DNA of 64,000 nt from Propionispira raffinosivorans DSM 20765 (lineage in GTDB: Bacteria > Bacillota > Negativicutes > Selenomonadales > Selenomonadaceae), in the NCBI RefSeq assembly GCF_000381065.1, contig NZ_KB905844.1:4262-68261 (forward strand), given 5' to 3'. The translations under genes and the position numbers were made by a program. The notes beneath the pieces are model-generated. The model saw only the letters and a program-made list of their open reading frames with translations. It did not search any database and was not told where the DNA came from. Below are positions 43,709 through 52,183 of this stretch, in pieces (the first letter of the stretch is position 1; every line of letters begins with the position of its first letter).

Positions 43709-44918
43709 ATTATTAGCACCAGCAGGAAATTTAGAAAAATTGAAAGTAGCTCTTTTATATGGTGCTGATGCAGTGTATTTGGGCGGAAAAGCTTTTGGAC
43801 TAAGGGCTTTTGGTGGAAATTTTACGAATGAAGAACTTAAAGAGGGGGTTGACTTTGCCCATTCTTTACATAAAAAAGTATATGTGACAGTTAATATATT
43901 TCCACATAACAGTGATTTAGAAGCACTGCCGGATTATCTGCTTTTTTTAGATCGTATAAAAGTTGATGCTGTTTTGGTAGCTGATTTGGGAATCTTTATG
44001 ATGGCTCGCAGTCTTGTGCCAAATTTGCCGCTGCATATCAGTACACAATCGAATAATACCAATTGGGCGGCAGTGAATGCCTGGGATGATCTAGGAGCGA
44101 CTCGGGTTGTGCTGGCACGCGAGATGTCTTTGGCTGAAATTAAAGAAATTCGTGAAAAATCAAAGGTGGAACTGGAAATGTTTGTGCATGGAGCGATGTG
44201 CATTTCGTATTCTGGTCGATGTCTTATGAGTAATTATTTTACAGGCCGCGATGCGAATCGTGGAAGCTGTGCACAACCTTGTCGTTGGAAATACAGCTTG
44301 GTTGAGGAGAAACGTCCTGGTGAATACTTCCCGGTAGAAGAAGATGACCGAGGTACCTATATTTTTAATTCTAAAGATATGTGTCTTTTGCCGCATATTG
44401 ATGAAGTGATTGCAAGCGGAGTCACTAGTTTGAAAATTGAAGGTCGTATGAAAAGTGTTCATTATGTGGCAAGTATTGTGAAAGCATATCGTCAAGCAAT
44501 TGATAGTTATTGTGAAAATCCGGTGCAGTTTAAAATTGAGCAGGCATGGATCGATGAACTTCACAAAGTATCACATCGTGCCTATACAACTGGTTTTTAT
44601 TTTAATAAACCAACCGAAGATGATCAGATTTACAGTACATCTTCTTATACGCAGACGTCTGATTTTATTGGTTTCGTATTAAGCTATGATGAAAAAACAA
44701 AAATGGCAGTGGTTGAACAACGTAATAATATGAAACTTGGTCAGGAGATTGAAGTCTTTCAGCCGTGCGGCGAATTGTTTAAACAGACGATTCAACAAAT
44801 GTTTGATGAGACGGGACTGCCCATTGTTGTAGCACCACATGCCCAACAAGTGGTGACGATCGTCATGACACAAAGCGTAGAGCCGCATTCTATTTTGCGG
44901 CGAGACATCAAAGCATGA
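43695..44918 (+). CDS. U32-family protein, tRNA hydroxylation protein TrhP-like
   Basis: A 407-aa member of peptidase family U32. The family pattern includes ELLAPAGNLEKLKVALLYGADAVYLGG at the N-terminus and the cysteine-rich block HGAMCISYSGRCLMSNYFTG, then GSCAQPCRW, whose Cys likely bind an iron-sulfur cluster. In E. coli and Bacillus, related proteins (TrhP/YrrN/YrrO) make 5-hydroxyuridine in tRNA. The GTG start overlaps trmR by 14 nt, so the pair is likely coupled. Protease activity is not needed to explain it. Confidence 0.88.
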   Translation: MEKPELLAPAGNLEKLKVALLYGADAVYLGGKAFGLRAFGGNFTNEELKEGVDFAHSLHKKVYVTVNIFPHNSDLEALPDYLLFLDRIKVDAVLVADLGIFMMARSLVPNLPLHISTQSNNTNWAAVNAWDDLGATRVVLAREMSLAEIKEIREKSKVELEMFVHGAMCISYSGRCLMSNYFTGRDANRGSCAQPCRWKYSLVEEKRPGEYFPVEEDDRGTYIFNSKDMCLLPHIDEVIASGVTSLKIEGRMKSVHYVASIVKAYRQAIDSYCENPVQFKIEQAWIDELHKVSHRAYTTGFYFNKPTEDDQIYSTSSYTQTSDFIGFVLSYDEKTKMAVVEQRNNMKLGQEIEVFQPCGELFKQTIQQMFDETGLPIVVAPHAQQVVTIVMTQSVEPHSILRRDIKA

Positions 44919-45124
44919 ATGAGATTATAAAATTGAAAATTTCTCCCAAGAATATTAATTTTTTTAATCGCATTATGGAAGGTTACGAGTACCTTGGTGT
45001 CGTAACAACATTAGATAAAAATGCGGGTATTTTAATCATTAGCACTACAAAAGATTTTTATGAAGATGTTTTGGGAATTGTTGAAAATATGCCCATGCCT
45101 GTGATTCGTATAAAATCTTCCTGA
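44915..45124 (+). CDS. DUF4911 protein
   Basis: A 69-aa small protein overlapping the U32 gene by 4 nt (ATGA). MNEIIKLKISPKNINFFNRI and LGVVTTLDKNAGILIISTT fit a compact alpha/beta domain of the DUF4911 type. No catalytic residue can be named. Coupling to the U32 gene suggests a partner role in the same tRNA or membrane function, but this is inference. Confidence 0.75.
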   Translation: MNEIIKLKISPKNINFFNRIMEGYEYLGVVTTLDKNAGILIISTTKDFYEDVLGIVENMPMPVIRIKSS

Positions 45125-45126
45125 TC

Positions 45127-45166
45127 AGACTGGTTATATATCATTTTGGTATATGACCAGTTTTTT
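45127..45166 (+). terminator. Intrinsic terminator
   Basis: CTGGTTATATA pairs with TATATGACCAG (one G-U) around a TCATTTTGG loop, followed by TTTTTTT. Confidence 0.85.
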
Positions 45167-45168
45167 TA

Positions 45169-45197
45169 TTGGCAGTTTTGTGAAAACGACGTATAAT
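45169..45197 (+). promoter_or_regulatory. Promoter of acylphosphatase gene
   Basis: TTGGCA and a perfect TATAAT with a 17-bp spacer, about 45 bp before the ATG. Confidence 0.7.
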
Positions 45198-45241
45198 TAA
45201 AGATAAAATTCATTATATTATGATGAAGGTGGTGAGTTTTT

Positions 45242-45526
45242 ATGACGGAGCAAAAAATACGATATTTTGCCAGTGCAGCAGGCCGTGTTCAAGGGGTTGG
45301 TTTTCGTTATTTTGTGCAAACAAATGCAATGGAACTTGATGTTACAGGCTGGGTGCGCAATATGGATGACGGTAGCGTAACAATGGAAATTCAGGGAACC
45401 GAGGAACAACTTGAAAAACTTGTTGCGCGAATAAAAAAGGGTAGTGCGTTTATTAAAGTGAAAAATATGGAATTAACACAGATTGATGTGATCGATCAAG
45501 ATAAAAAATTTGCTATTTTGTATTGA
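45242..45526 (+). CDS. acyP: Acylphosphatase
   Basis: A 94-aa small enzyme hydrolysing acyl phosphates. The signature GRVQGVGFRYFVQ carries the phosphate-binding Arg22, and GWVRNMDDGSV carries the catalytic Asn40. Normal length. It has its own promoter and is followed by another promoter for aroQ. Confidence 0.94.
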   Translation: MTEQKIRYFASAAGRVQGVGFRYFVQTNAMELDVTGWVRNMDDGSVTMEIQGTEEQLEKLVARIKKGSAFIKVKNMELTQIDVIDQDKKFAILY

Positions 45527-45562
45527 TTATACCGCTGTGTGGTTTAAATCCGCGTTGCAGGA

Positions 45563-45591
45563 TTGAATACTGAAATGATTTATGGTATAAT
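45563..45591 (+). promoter_or_regulatory. Promoter of aroQ-pepQ-efp run
   Basis: TTGAAT and a perfect TATAAT with a 17-bp spacer, about 48 bp before the preferred aroQ start. Confidence 0.75.
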
Positions 45592-45638
45592 AATGGGACT
45601 TATTGTCATGTTACTTTTTAGGTGAGGCAGTGATCTTA

Positions 45639-46076
45639 TTGAAAAAAATATTGGTATTGCATGGTCCCAATTTGAATTTACTTGGTAAACGTGAACCGGA
45701 AATTTATGGCTCAATGACATTGGCAGATATAAATGAACTGCTGTATCAGAGAGGCCGACAAGGCGAGGTTCTAATAGATGCTGTGCAAAGCAATCACGAA
45801 GGTGTACTGGTAGATACTATTCAAAGTGCAGCTGAGCAAGGGTATCAATTTATTATTTTTAATGCAGCAGCTTTTACACATTACAGCATTGCTTTGCGTG
45901 ATGCGATTGCGGGCGTTACGGTCCCTGTAATTGAGGTGCATTTATCAAATATTCATAAACGAGAAGAATTTCGACATCATTCTGTGATAGCACCTGTGGT
46001 AATGGGGCAGATTTGTGGTTTTGGTGCTGACAGTTATCTGGCGGCATTAGAAATTGTTTTACGTAAATTAAAATAG
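45639..46076 (+). CDS. aroQ: 3-dehydroquinate dehydratase, type II
   Basis: A 145-aa dodecameric enzyme of the shikimate pathway. LVLHGPNLNLLGKREPEIYG opens the protein with the catalytic Tyr, and HLSNIHKREEFRHHSVIAPV carries the substrate-binding residues. The frame can begin at TTG 45603 or GTG 45630, but AGGTGAGG (45620-45627) places TTG 45639 at a working distance and gives the standard length. It precedes the Xaa-Pro peptidase by 12 bp. Confidence 0.93.
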   Translation: MKKILVLHGPNLNLLGKREPEIYGSMTLADINELLYQRGRQGEVLIDAVQSNHEGVLVDTIQSAAEQGYQFIIFNAAAFTHYSIALRDAIAGVTVPVIEVHLSNIHKREEFRHHSVIAPVVMGQICGFGADSYLAALEIVLRKLK

Positions 46077-46088
46077 GGAGGCGTGCCG

Positions 46089-47159
46089 ATGGATGCACGT
46101 TTAGAAAAACTGCGCGAGCTTCTAAAAAATCAGGGCTTAGATGCAGTCGTTATCAACAAAGTAGAGAATTTGCATTATTTTAGCGGCTTTACGGGGGATG
46201 ACACAATATTGGTCGTTTCACAGAAAGCTGCCATACTTATTACAGATTTTCGTTATATGGAACAGGCAAGGCAGCAAAGTAAGTTTTTTCAGTTGATCGA
46301 ACATAGCAAGGGGCTTTTGCCAAAAACGGCCGAGGTACTTATGGGGTTAGAACTCAAAAATATAGGCTTTGAGGGCAATGCACTTACGTATAACGACTTT
46401 TCTCTTCTTAAAAAAATGCTAAACGGAGTGGACTTTAAACAAGCTGTGGAGCTTGATACGCTTCGTATGATTAAAGATGAACAAGAAATTGCTCTTTTGC
46501 AAAAAGCCGTTGAAATCAGTGACCGGGCTTATGAACATATTTTAACGATTCTTCGACCGGGAATTTCCGAAATTGAAATTGCCGCCGAATTAGAAAATTG
46601 TATGCGTCGTTTAGGGTCGGAGAAACCAGCCTTTACGACAATTGTTGCATCGGGTGAACGAGGCAGTCTGCCGCATGGAATTGCTACCGATAAGTTGATT
46701 GTTGACGGAGATTTTGTTACAATGGATTTCGGTGCTGTTTATAAAGGCTATCATTCGGATATCACACGGACTGTATGTGTTGGTAGTGCCGATGATAAGC
46801 AACGTAAAATTTATGAGATAGTATTACAAGCGCAGCTTTTAGGTGTCGAAAAAGTACAGATTGGCAGTTCTGGTCAAGCTGTAGATGCTGATGTACGCCG
46901 CTATATTATGGACGCAGGGTATGGCCGCTTTTTTGGTCATGGACTTGGGCATAGTGTAGGTCTTGAAATTCACGAGCTTCCAAGGCTTTCACCGTCAAGT
47001 ACGTGTGAACACTTAGAAGAAAATATGCTGGTCACTGTAGAACCGGGGATTTATTTGCCGGGGTGGGGCGGCATAAGAATTGAAGATACTGTTTTGGTTA
47101 CGACACTCGGCGGTCGACCGTTGACGCAAAGTAACAAGCAATTAGTAGAAATTAAGTAA
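46089..47159 (+). CDS. pepQ: Xaa-Pro aminopeptidase/dipeptidase (M24)
   Basis: A 356-aa metallopeptidase that cuts peptides with proline in the second position. The pita-bread domain supplies metal ligands in DFGAVYKGYHSDITRT (two Asp), HGLGHSVGLEIHE (His), VEPGIYLPG (Glu) and GIRIEDTV (Glu). The N-terminal creatinase-like domain starts MDARLEKLREL. A GTG at 46083 is in frame but overlaps the GGGAGG site; ATG 46089 fits better. It lies directly before efp, a common pairing. Confidence 0.9.
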   Translation: MDARLEKLRELLKNQGLDAVVINKVENLHYFSGFTGDDTILVVSQKAAILITDFRYMEQARQQSKFFQLIEHSKGLLPKTAEVLMGLELKNIGFEGNALTYNDFSLLKKMLNGVDFKQAVELDTLRMIKDEQEIALLQKAVEISDRAYEHILTILRPGISEIEIAAELENCMRRLGSEKPAFTTIVASGERGSLPHGIATDKLIVDGDFVTMDFGAVYKGYHSDITRTVCVGSADDKQRKIYEIVLQAQLLGVEKVQIGSSGQAVDADVRRYIMDAGYGRFFGHGLGHSVGLEIHELPRLSPSSTCEHLEENMLVTVEPGIYLPGWGGIRIEDTVLVTTLGGRPLTQSNKQLVEIK

Positions 47160-47192
47160 ATCTGATTAAGATGATAGTGGAGGGCGTAATTA

Positions 47193-47750
47193 ATGATTTC
47201 TAGTAGTGATTTCCGTACAGGATTAACACTTGAATTTGACAATGGTGTATGGCAGATTGTCGATTTCCAACATGTAAAACCAGGTAAAGGTGCTGCTTTT
47301 GTTAGAACAAAAATTAAAAATGTAAGAACAGGTGCTGTTGTTGAACGTACCTTTAACCCGAATGAAAAATTGCCAAGAGCTCATATTGAAACAAACGAAA
47401 TGCAATACTTATATGAAGCAGATGGTGTATACACATTTATGGATAATGAAAGCTATGAACAGGTTGAGCTTAGTAAAGATCAACTTGGTGATGCTTTGCA
47501 ATATCTGAAAGAAAATATGAATATTAGTTTGCAAACTCATAAAGGTACTATTATTGGTATTGCATTACCAAATTCGGTTGATTTAGAGGTAACTGAATGT
47601 GAACCAAGTATCAAAGGTGATACAGCGACTGGTGCTACTAAAATAGCAACCTTGGAAACAGGCTATACTGTGCGTGTACCTTTGTTTATTAATTTGGGTG
47701 ATGTTTTACGCATTGATACTCGTACAGGAAATTATCTTGAAAGAGCGTAG
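47193..47750 (+). CDS. efp: Elongation factor P
   Basis: A 185-aa tRNA-shaped factor that relieves ribosome stalling at polyproline. Three beta domains: KOW-like N-domain with the exposed loop [10 protein letters not shown] carrying Lys32, the middle OB domain, and the C-terminal domain ending RTGNYLERA. Lys32 is where EF-P is modified in Bacillus by 5-aminopentanol and in enterobacteria by beta-lysine; no epmA/epmB genes are seen here. Confidence 0.97.
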   Translation: MISSSDFRTGLTLEFDNGVWQIVDFQHVKPGKGAAFVRTKIKNVRTGAVVERTFNPNEKLPRAHIETNEMQYLYEADGVYTFMDNESYEQVELSKDQLGDALQYLKENMNISLQTHKGTIIGIALPNSVDLEVTECEPSIKGDTATGATKIATLETGYTVRVPLFINLGDVLRIDTRTGNYLERA

Positions 47751-47753
47751 AAT

Positions 47754-47855
47754 ATGAATAAAAAATCCGATGAAGATGAAAATTCTTCATCGGATTTTTT
47801 TACACAGTTGGAGGATTTACTGCGTTTGATAGCGAATTTTAAAGAAATAGAGTAA
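47754..47855 (+). CDS. Possible 33-residue small ORF whose 5' part is a terminator hairpin
   Basis: An ATG three bases after efp opens a 33-codon frame: MNKKSDEDENSSSDFFTQ, then LEDLLRLIANFKEIE and TAA. The same DNA forms the hairpin at 47757-47801. No good ribosome binding site is visible, so translation could only come from coupling to efp. The acidic start and amphipathic end look protein-like but could be chance. Low confidence. Confidence 0.25.
   Translation: MNKKSDEDENSSSDFFTQLEDLLRLIANFKEIE
47757..47801 (+). terminator. Intrinsic terminator after efp
   Basis: AAAAAATCCGATGAAGA pairs with TCTTCATCGGATTTTTT (17 bp) with a short TGAAAAT loop and trailing T. Confidence 0.9.
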
Positions 47856-47929
47856 GTTCAGCTTGAGCTATATTCTTGGTTGCTTATGAATAAAAATAAT
47901 AAATTTTTACATAATTAGTAGGATAGAAT

Positions 47930-47958
47930 TTGTATATTAAGTATTTGTTTGTTATAAT
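47930..47958 (+). promoter_or_regulatory. Promoter of the asp23-amaP operon
   Basis: TTGTAT and a perfect TATAAT with a 17-bp spacer, about 54 bp before the Asp23 gene. A second TATAAT lies about 11 bp downstream. Confidence 0.7.
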
Positions 47959-48011
47959 TTAGGTATAATGAACAGATGGGGTGAATCAACAAAATAAGGG
48001 AGGTTTCTATC

Positions 48012-48410
48012 ATGGATAAAAATATGGAAAAGAAAGAAATGCAGGGTAGTCTTGGTTCTATTCGTATTGCAGATGAGGTCGTTAGCATTATTTCAGGCCT
48101 GGCTGCGACAGAAGTAGCTGGTATTGCGGGCATGAGTGGAGGCCTTGTTGGCGGAATTGCCGAAATGCTTGGTAAAAAGAATTTCGCCAAAGGTGTTAAG
48201 GTTGAGGTGGGGGAACGTGAAGCCGCTGTTGATCTATATATTATTGTGAAATATGGCGTGCGAATCCCAGATGTTGCTTTAGCTGTACAGGAAAATGTAA
48301 AAACAGCAATTGAAACCATGACTGGATTACGTGTTGTGGAAGTTAATATTCATGTGCAGGGTGTAGGTTTTCCTGAGGATGCAAAAGAAGAAGAAGTCAG
48401 AGTACGCTAG
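48012..48410 (+). CDS. Asp23/Gls24 family envelope stress protein
   Basis: A 132-aa Asp23-fold protein: GSIRIADEVVSIISGLAATEVAGIAGM at the N-terminus, EREAAVDLYIIVKYGVRIPDVALAVQENVK in the middle, and VNIHVQGVGF at the end. In Staphylococcus such a protein sits under the membrane, anchored by AmaP, and helps the cell-envelope stress response. The two next genes are the membrane partners (AmaP and DUF2273), so the module is complete. Confidence 0.92.
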   Translation: MDKNMEKKEMQGSLGSIRIADEVVSIISGLAATEVAGIAGMSGGLVGGIAEMLGKKNFAKGVKVEVGEREAAVDLYIIVKYGVRIPDVALAVQENVKTAIETMTGLRVVEVNIHVQGVGFPEDAKEEEVRVR

Positions 48411-48424
48411 GGAGAGGTATAAAT

Positions 48425-48994
48425 ATGGGAGTCATAAATCGAATTCTTTTATTTATATACACAATTGCGTTTGCTGTATTGTCCTTGGCAATTGTTGTTT
48501 TGTGTACAGGGGTTATTCCAATTGATTTGGTATGGAATAATTTTTTATATCTTTGTGGACGCTATGAAACAGGCATTGCAGCCTTTGCTGTATTTTTAGT
48601 TAGTATACAACTTATGGGCGTCAGTTTCAGTTCCAATAAAAAAGTAAAGTATGCCAGTGAAGCAATCCTTATTCATGGAGATTTGGGTGATGTGTCTGTG
48701 GCTGTAGATGCTGTCAAAAATTTAGTGGATAAGACAGCAAGAGCGGTTCGCGGGATACGTGATGTAAAGGTTCGTGTTTTAGTTGAAGCTGCAAAAGGTG
48801 CAATTGATACAAATGTAAGTGTACATTTAACAGTTGTCATTGGGCAGGAAATCAATGTTACGGAGATTTCTGATCAGCTGCAAACAGCTATAAAAGAAAA
48901 TGTGAAAAACATTTTAGGCCTAGAAACTTTGACCGTTACGATTGCAGTGGACAATATAACGAATGTAGCGCTGCAGAAACAGCGTGTTATGTGA
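48425..48994 (+). CDS. amaP: Alkaline shock response membrane anchor protein AmaP
   Basis: A 189-aa protein. Two membrane helices (about residues 8-30 and 50-68) are followed by a cytoplasmic Asp23-like region with KVRVLVEAAKGAIDTNVSVHLTV near 110-135. It is the expected anchor for the Asp23 protein encoded 14 bp upstream, as in staphylococci and bacilli. Confidence 0.9.
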   Translation: MGVINRILLFIYTIAFAVLSLAIVVLCTGVIPIDLVWNNFLYLCGRYETGIAAFAVFLVSIQLMGVSFSSNKKVKYASEAILIHGDLGDVSVAVDAVKNLVDKTARAVRGIRDVKVRVLVEAAKGAIDTNVSVHLTVVIGQEINVTEISDQLQTAIKENVKNILGLETLTVTIAVDNITNVALQKQRVM

Positions 48995-49025
48995 TGTTTG
49001 CTGCATTACACAATGAGGTGACAGA

Positions 49026-49259
49026 GTGAAGGAAGATATGAAGAATTTTATGGAAGCAGTCTGGAAAAATCATCGCGGTAGATTTATCGGAACTATCACA
49101 GGACTTTTTATTGGATTGTCTGTTTTAGTTTTTGGCTTTTTTAAGACTTTGTTCGTGTTGATTTGTGCTGTTATAGGACTCTATATAGGTGGTAAGATTG
49201 ATCATCACGAAGACTTGTTTCGGCTTTTAGAAAAGCTGATTCCCACTAGATTTAGATGA
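49026..49259 (+). CDS. DUF2273 small membrane protein
   Basis: A 77-aa protein with two closely spaced membrane helices (about 18-36 and 38-57) containing Gly-rich motifs (GTITGLFIGLSVLVFGFF, then AVIGLYIGGKID). It matches the DUF2273 proteins found between AmaP and NusB in Firmicutes. GTG 49026 follows GAGGTGA with good spacing. Function unknown beyond the Asp23 module. Confidence 0.88.
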   Translation: MKEDMKNFMEAVWKNHRGRFIGTITGLFIGLSVLVFGFFKTLFVLICAVIGLYIGGKIDHHEDLFRLLEKLIPTRFR

Positions 49260-49306
49260 TAGAAAATGAATCGTTATAAAATGTTGTTTTAAAAGGAAGG
49301 TACGTT

Positions 49307-49705
49307 ATGAGTCGTAGACAAGCCAGAGAGGTAGCGCTGCAGGCGTTATTCCAATTGGATTATAATGAAATAGATCAAACCGATGCGTATGATGCTGTAT
49401 TAAGTGAGACACCTGTACTCAGTGATTCCGCAAGAGAATATGCAAAGCTGCTTCTTGATGGAACCAAAGCACATCTTGCCGAAATTGATGCATGGATTAC
49501 AAAAAATTCCACCGAGTGGAAAGTTGATAGAATGCCAGGGGTTGATCGCAATATTACGCGAATCGCTGTTTTTGAATTGCAGTTTAGTGAAGAGAAAATG
49601 GCACCAAACATTATTATCAATGAAGCCGTTGAACTGGCAAAGAAGTTCGGGACAGATGCATCAGCACGTTTTGTAAATGGAATTTTAGGGTCAATGTTAA
49701 AGTGA
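49307..49705 (+). CDS. nusB: Transcription antitermination factor NusB
   Basis: A 132-aa all-helical protein that, with NusE/S10, binds boxA RNA and supports rRNA antitermination. MSRRQAREVALQALFQLDYNE and the C-terminal NIIINEAVELAKKFGTDASARFVNGILG are typical. AAGGAAGG precedes the ATG. Confidence 0.95.
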   Translation: MSRRQAREVALQALFQLDYNEIDQTDAYDAVLSETPVLSDSAREYAKLLLDGTKAHLAEIDAWITKNSTEWKVDRMPGVDRNITRIAVFELQFSEEKMAPNIIINEAVELAKKFGTDASARFVNGILGSMLK

Positions 49706-49772
49706 AAAAAATTTATTTTTCGTTTCAATATGGATATTGTAGCAAAATTGTTGCTGTAAATTTATTTTAAAT

Positions 49773-49803
49773 TTGCCAGGCTTTGGTCTGGCTTTTTTCT
49801 TAT
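49773..49803 (+). terminator. Short intrinsic terminator
   Basis: GCCAG and CTGGC flank GCTTTGGT, followed by TTTTTT. The stem is short, so readthrough into xseA is likely. Confidence 0.6.
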
Positions 49804-49826
49804 TATAGTATGTAAAGTAAGGAGCT

Positions 49827-51053
49827 ATGACCGTTTTGAATATTTATGGTGTGAATGAAATTACAAAACATATAAAAACTATCATGGAACAGGATTTTAC
49901 GCTGCAAAATTTGATGGTGCGAGGCGAAATTTCAAATTTTAAACAGCATTATTCCGGTCATTGCTATTTTACATTGAAAGATAGTAGTTCAAGCCTTAAA
50001 TCTGTGATGTTTCGTGGTAAAGCACAATATCTGAAATTCATGCCGACCAATGGTATGAAAGTCGTTGCCAATGGGTCTATATCAGTTTATGAGCGTGACG
50101 GGGCATATCAGATGTACGTTGATATGCTGATACCAGAAGGTGCAGGTGAGCTGAGTGTTGCTTTTGAACAGCTTAAAACAAAATTGACACAGGAAGGGCT
50201 TTTTGAGAAAATCCATAAAAAAAGTCTGCCTATTCTGCCAAAAACAGTGGGGATTATTACTTCAGCGACTGGAGCTGTTTTACGAGATATTTATAAAGTT
50301 TCGAAGCGGCGCAATCCAAATGTGCAGTTAGTTTTGTATCCAGTCCAAGTTCAAGGACTTGAATCCGCATCACAAATTGTTCAAGCTGTGAAGTTTTTTA
50401 ATAAAAAATTTCCGGTTGATGTTCTAATTATTGGACGTGGCGGCGGTTCGATGGAAGATCTTTGGTCTTTTAATGAAGAAAAAGTGGTACGGGCGATTTT
50501 TGCCTCAAAAATACCAGTAGTGTCTGCTGTTGGACATGAAACGGATTATACATTGTCAGATTTTGTAAGTGATATACGGGCAGCAACACCATCACAGGCG
50601 GCTGAATTGATTGTTCCAGATGCACGAGAATTGACCCGTTATATACAATCGCTATTTATTCAGGCTGATTTACAGATACGTCATACGCTGCAGACGAAAA
50701 AAACTCGTCTGATGGTTTGTTTAAAGAGTAAGACGCTGCAAAAACCACAACTTCTATTGCAGGAAAAAAGACAGCACCTCGATGATTCATTCGAAAAAGT
50801 AGAACAATTGAAGACGAGGCTGCTTGTCGAAAAAAAACATAAAATGAATGTAGTTTTAGAAAAACTACACATACTCAATCCCGCTGCTGTTTTAAAAAGA
50901 GGGTATGGTATTGTGAAAATAGAAAGAAAAATTGTGTATAATATAGATGCTGTAAAACCGGGACAGAAACTTGCCGTAATACTTAGTGATGGCAGTTTTG
51001 ATGCAATTGTCGCGGGTGTTAGAAAGGGGCAGGTTCTGTATGGCGAAAAGTAA
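49827..51053 (+). CDS. xseA: Exodeoxyribonuclease VII large subunit
   Basis: A 408-aa catalytic subunit that degrades single-stranded DNA. The N-terminal OB fold has VRGEISNFKQHYSGHCYFTLKD; the catalytic domain has ITSATGAVLRDI, IIGRGGGSMEDLWSFN and VSAVGHETDYTLSDFVSD; a coiled-coil C-terminus follows. ATG 49827 is very close to AAGGAG; a TTG at 49836 gives better spacing and a family-like start (MNIYGVNEITKHIK), so the true N-terminus may be 3 residues shorter. It overlaps xseB by 14 nt. Confidence 0.94.
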   Translation: MTVLNIYGVNEITKHIKTIMEQDFTLQNLMVRGEISNFKQHYSGHCYFTLKDSSSSLKSVMFRGKAQYLKFMPTNGMKVVANGSISVYERDGAYQMYVDMLIPEGAGELSVAFEQLKTKLTQEGLFEKIHKKSLPILPKTVGIITSATGAVLRDIYKVSKRRNPNVQLVLYPVQVQGLESASQIVQAVKFFNKKFPVDVLIIGRGGGSMEDLWSFNEEKVVRAIFASKIPVVSAVGHETDYTLSDFVSDIRAATPSQAAELIVPDARELTRYIQSLFIQADLQIRHTLQTKKTRLMVCLKSKTLQKPQLLLQEKRQHLDDSFEKVEQLKTRLLVEKKHKMNVVLEKLHILNPAAVLKRGYGIVKIERKIVYNIDAVKPGQKLAVILSDGSFDAIVAGVRKGQVLYGEK

Positions 51054-51279
51054 AAAAATATCGTTTGAAGCATCTTTGGAAAATTTAGAAGAACTTGTTA
51101 AAGATTTAGAAGCTGGCGATATTAGTTTAGAGACTCTTCTGGATAAATATACACAGGCAGTCTTGCTTTCAAAGACATGTCTGGATCAGTTAAATCAGAC
51201 TGAAGCTGCCATTGATAAGATGGTACAGGAAAATAAGGGTGAAATTCAGGAATCAATATTGAATATAGAAGGAGAGTAG
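51040..51279 (+). CDS. xseB: Exodeoxyribonuclease VII small subunit
   Basis: A 79-aa coiled-coil subunit. SFEASLENLEELVKDLEAGD and LEALLDKY-like LETLLDKYTQAV are family marks. The internal ATG at 51040 (MAKSKKI) matches the usual length; the longer frame back to 50986 is xseA-overlapping noise. Confidence 0.93.
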   Translation: MAKSKKISFEASLENLEELVKDLEAGDISLETLLDKYTQAVLLSKTCLDQLNQTEAAIDKMVQENKGEIQESILNIEGE

Positions 51280-51282
51280 TTT

Positions 51283-52161
51283 ATGTTTAAAACGTATTGG
51301 AATGAAAAATTACAATTGGTTGAAGCTGAATTGGCTCAAATTATTCCTCCGAAGTCAGCTCTTTCAAGTACTTTGTGCGAAGCCATGAATTATAGTCTTA
51401 TGGCTGGCGGGAAAAGACTTCGTCCAGTCTTACTTATTGCGGCAGCTGATGCAGTGGGTGGGCAGGGGGATTCTTTTGTGAAATCTGCCTGTGCCATTGA
51501 AATGATACACACCTATTCTTTGATTCATGATGATTTACCAGCTATGGATAATGATGATTATCGGCGTGGTAAGCTGACCAACCACAAAGTATATGGTGAC
51601 GGGATGGCTGTACTAGCTGGAGATGCGCTGCTTACAATGGCTTTTGAAGTTTTGTGCAGTCAAAAAAATGTAAACGCAGAAAATCGGCTTCGTGTTGTTC
51701 AGGAAATGAGCTTTTCGGCAGGACCAAATGGAATGGTTGGTGGACAGGCTATTGATCTTTTATCAGAAAATAAAAGAATTGATATGAATACTTTAAAGCA
51801 AATGCATGAAGCGAAAACAGGAGCTCTGTTTTGCGCAGCAATTCGTTCCGGTGCTATTTTAGCGAATGCGACGGAACGTGAGGTTGATGCGCTGACGCTC
51901 TATGCGGAAAAATTCGGTTTAGCTTTTCAAATTACGGATGATATATTGGATGTTATCGGTTCAGCAGAAAAAATTGGTAAACCAGTGGGTAGTGACGAAC
52001 GCAACCATAAATCTACGTATGTTACATTGACATCCTTAGCAGAGGCAAAAAAAATGGCGGCGGAAGCTGTTGCGGATGCGTTACATTCTTTAGACATTTT
52101 TGGAAGCCAAGCCGATTTTCTGAGGTCAATCGTACAGTATTTGGAGTCACGTGATAAATAA
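51283..52161 (+). CDS. ispA: Farnesyl diphosphate synthase (geranyltranstransferase)
   Basis: A 292-aa prenyl synthase that condenses IPP with DMAPP and GPP. The first Asp-rich motif HDDLPAMDNDDYRRG and the second QITDDILD are intact, with GGKRLRPVL upstream. It starts 3 bp after xseB and 22 bp before dxs, in the standard xseB-ispA-dxs order that couples it to the MEP isoprenoid pathway. Confidence 0.94.
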   Translation: MFKTYWNEKLQLVEAELAQIIPPKSALSSTLCEAMNYSLMAGGKRLRPVLLIAAADAVGGQGDSFVKSACAIEMIHTYSLIHDDLPAMDNDDYRRGKLTNHKVYGDGMAVLAGDALLTMAFEVLCSQKNVNAENRLRVVQEMSFSAGPNGMVGGQAIDLLSENKRIDMNTLKQMHEAKTGALFCAAIRSGAILANATEREVDALTLYAEKFGLAFQITDDILDVIGSAEKIGKPVGSDERNHKSTYVTLTSLAEAKKMAAEAVADALHSLDIFGSQADFLRSIVQYLESRDK

Positions 52162-52183
52162 AATATAGATTCTAAAGGAAAGT

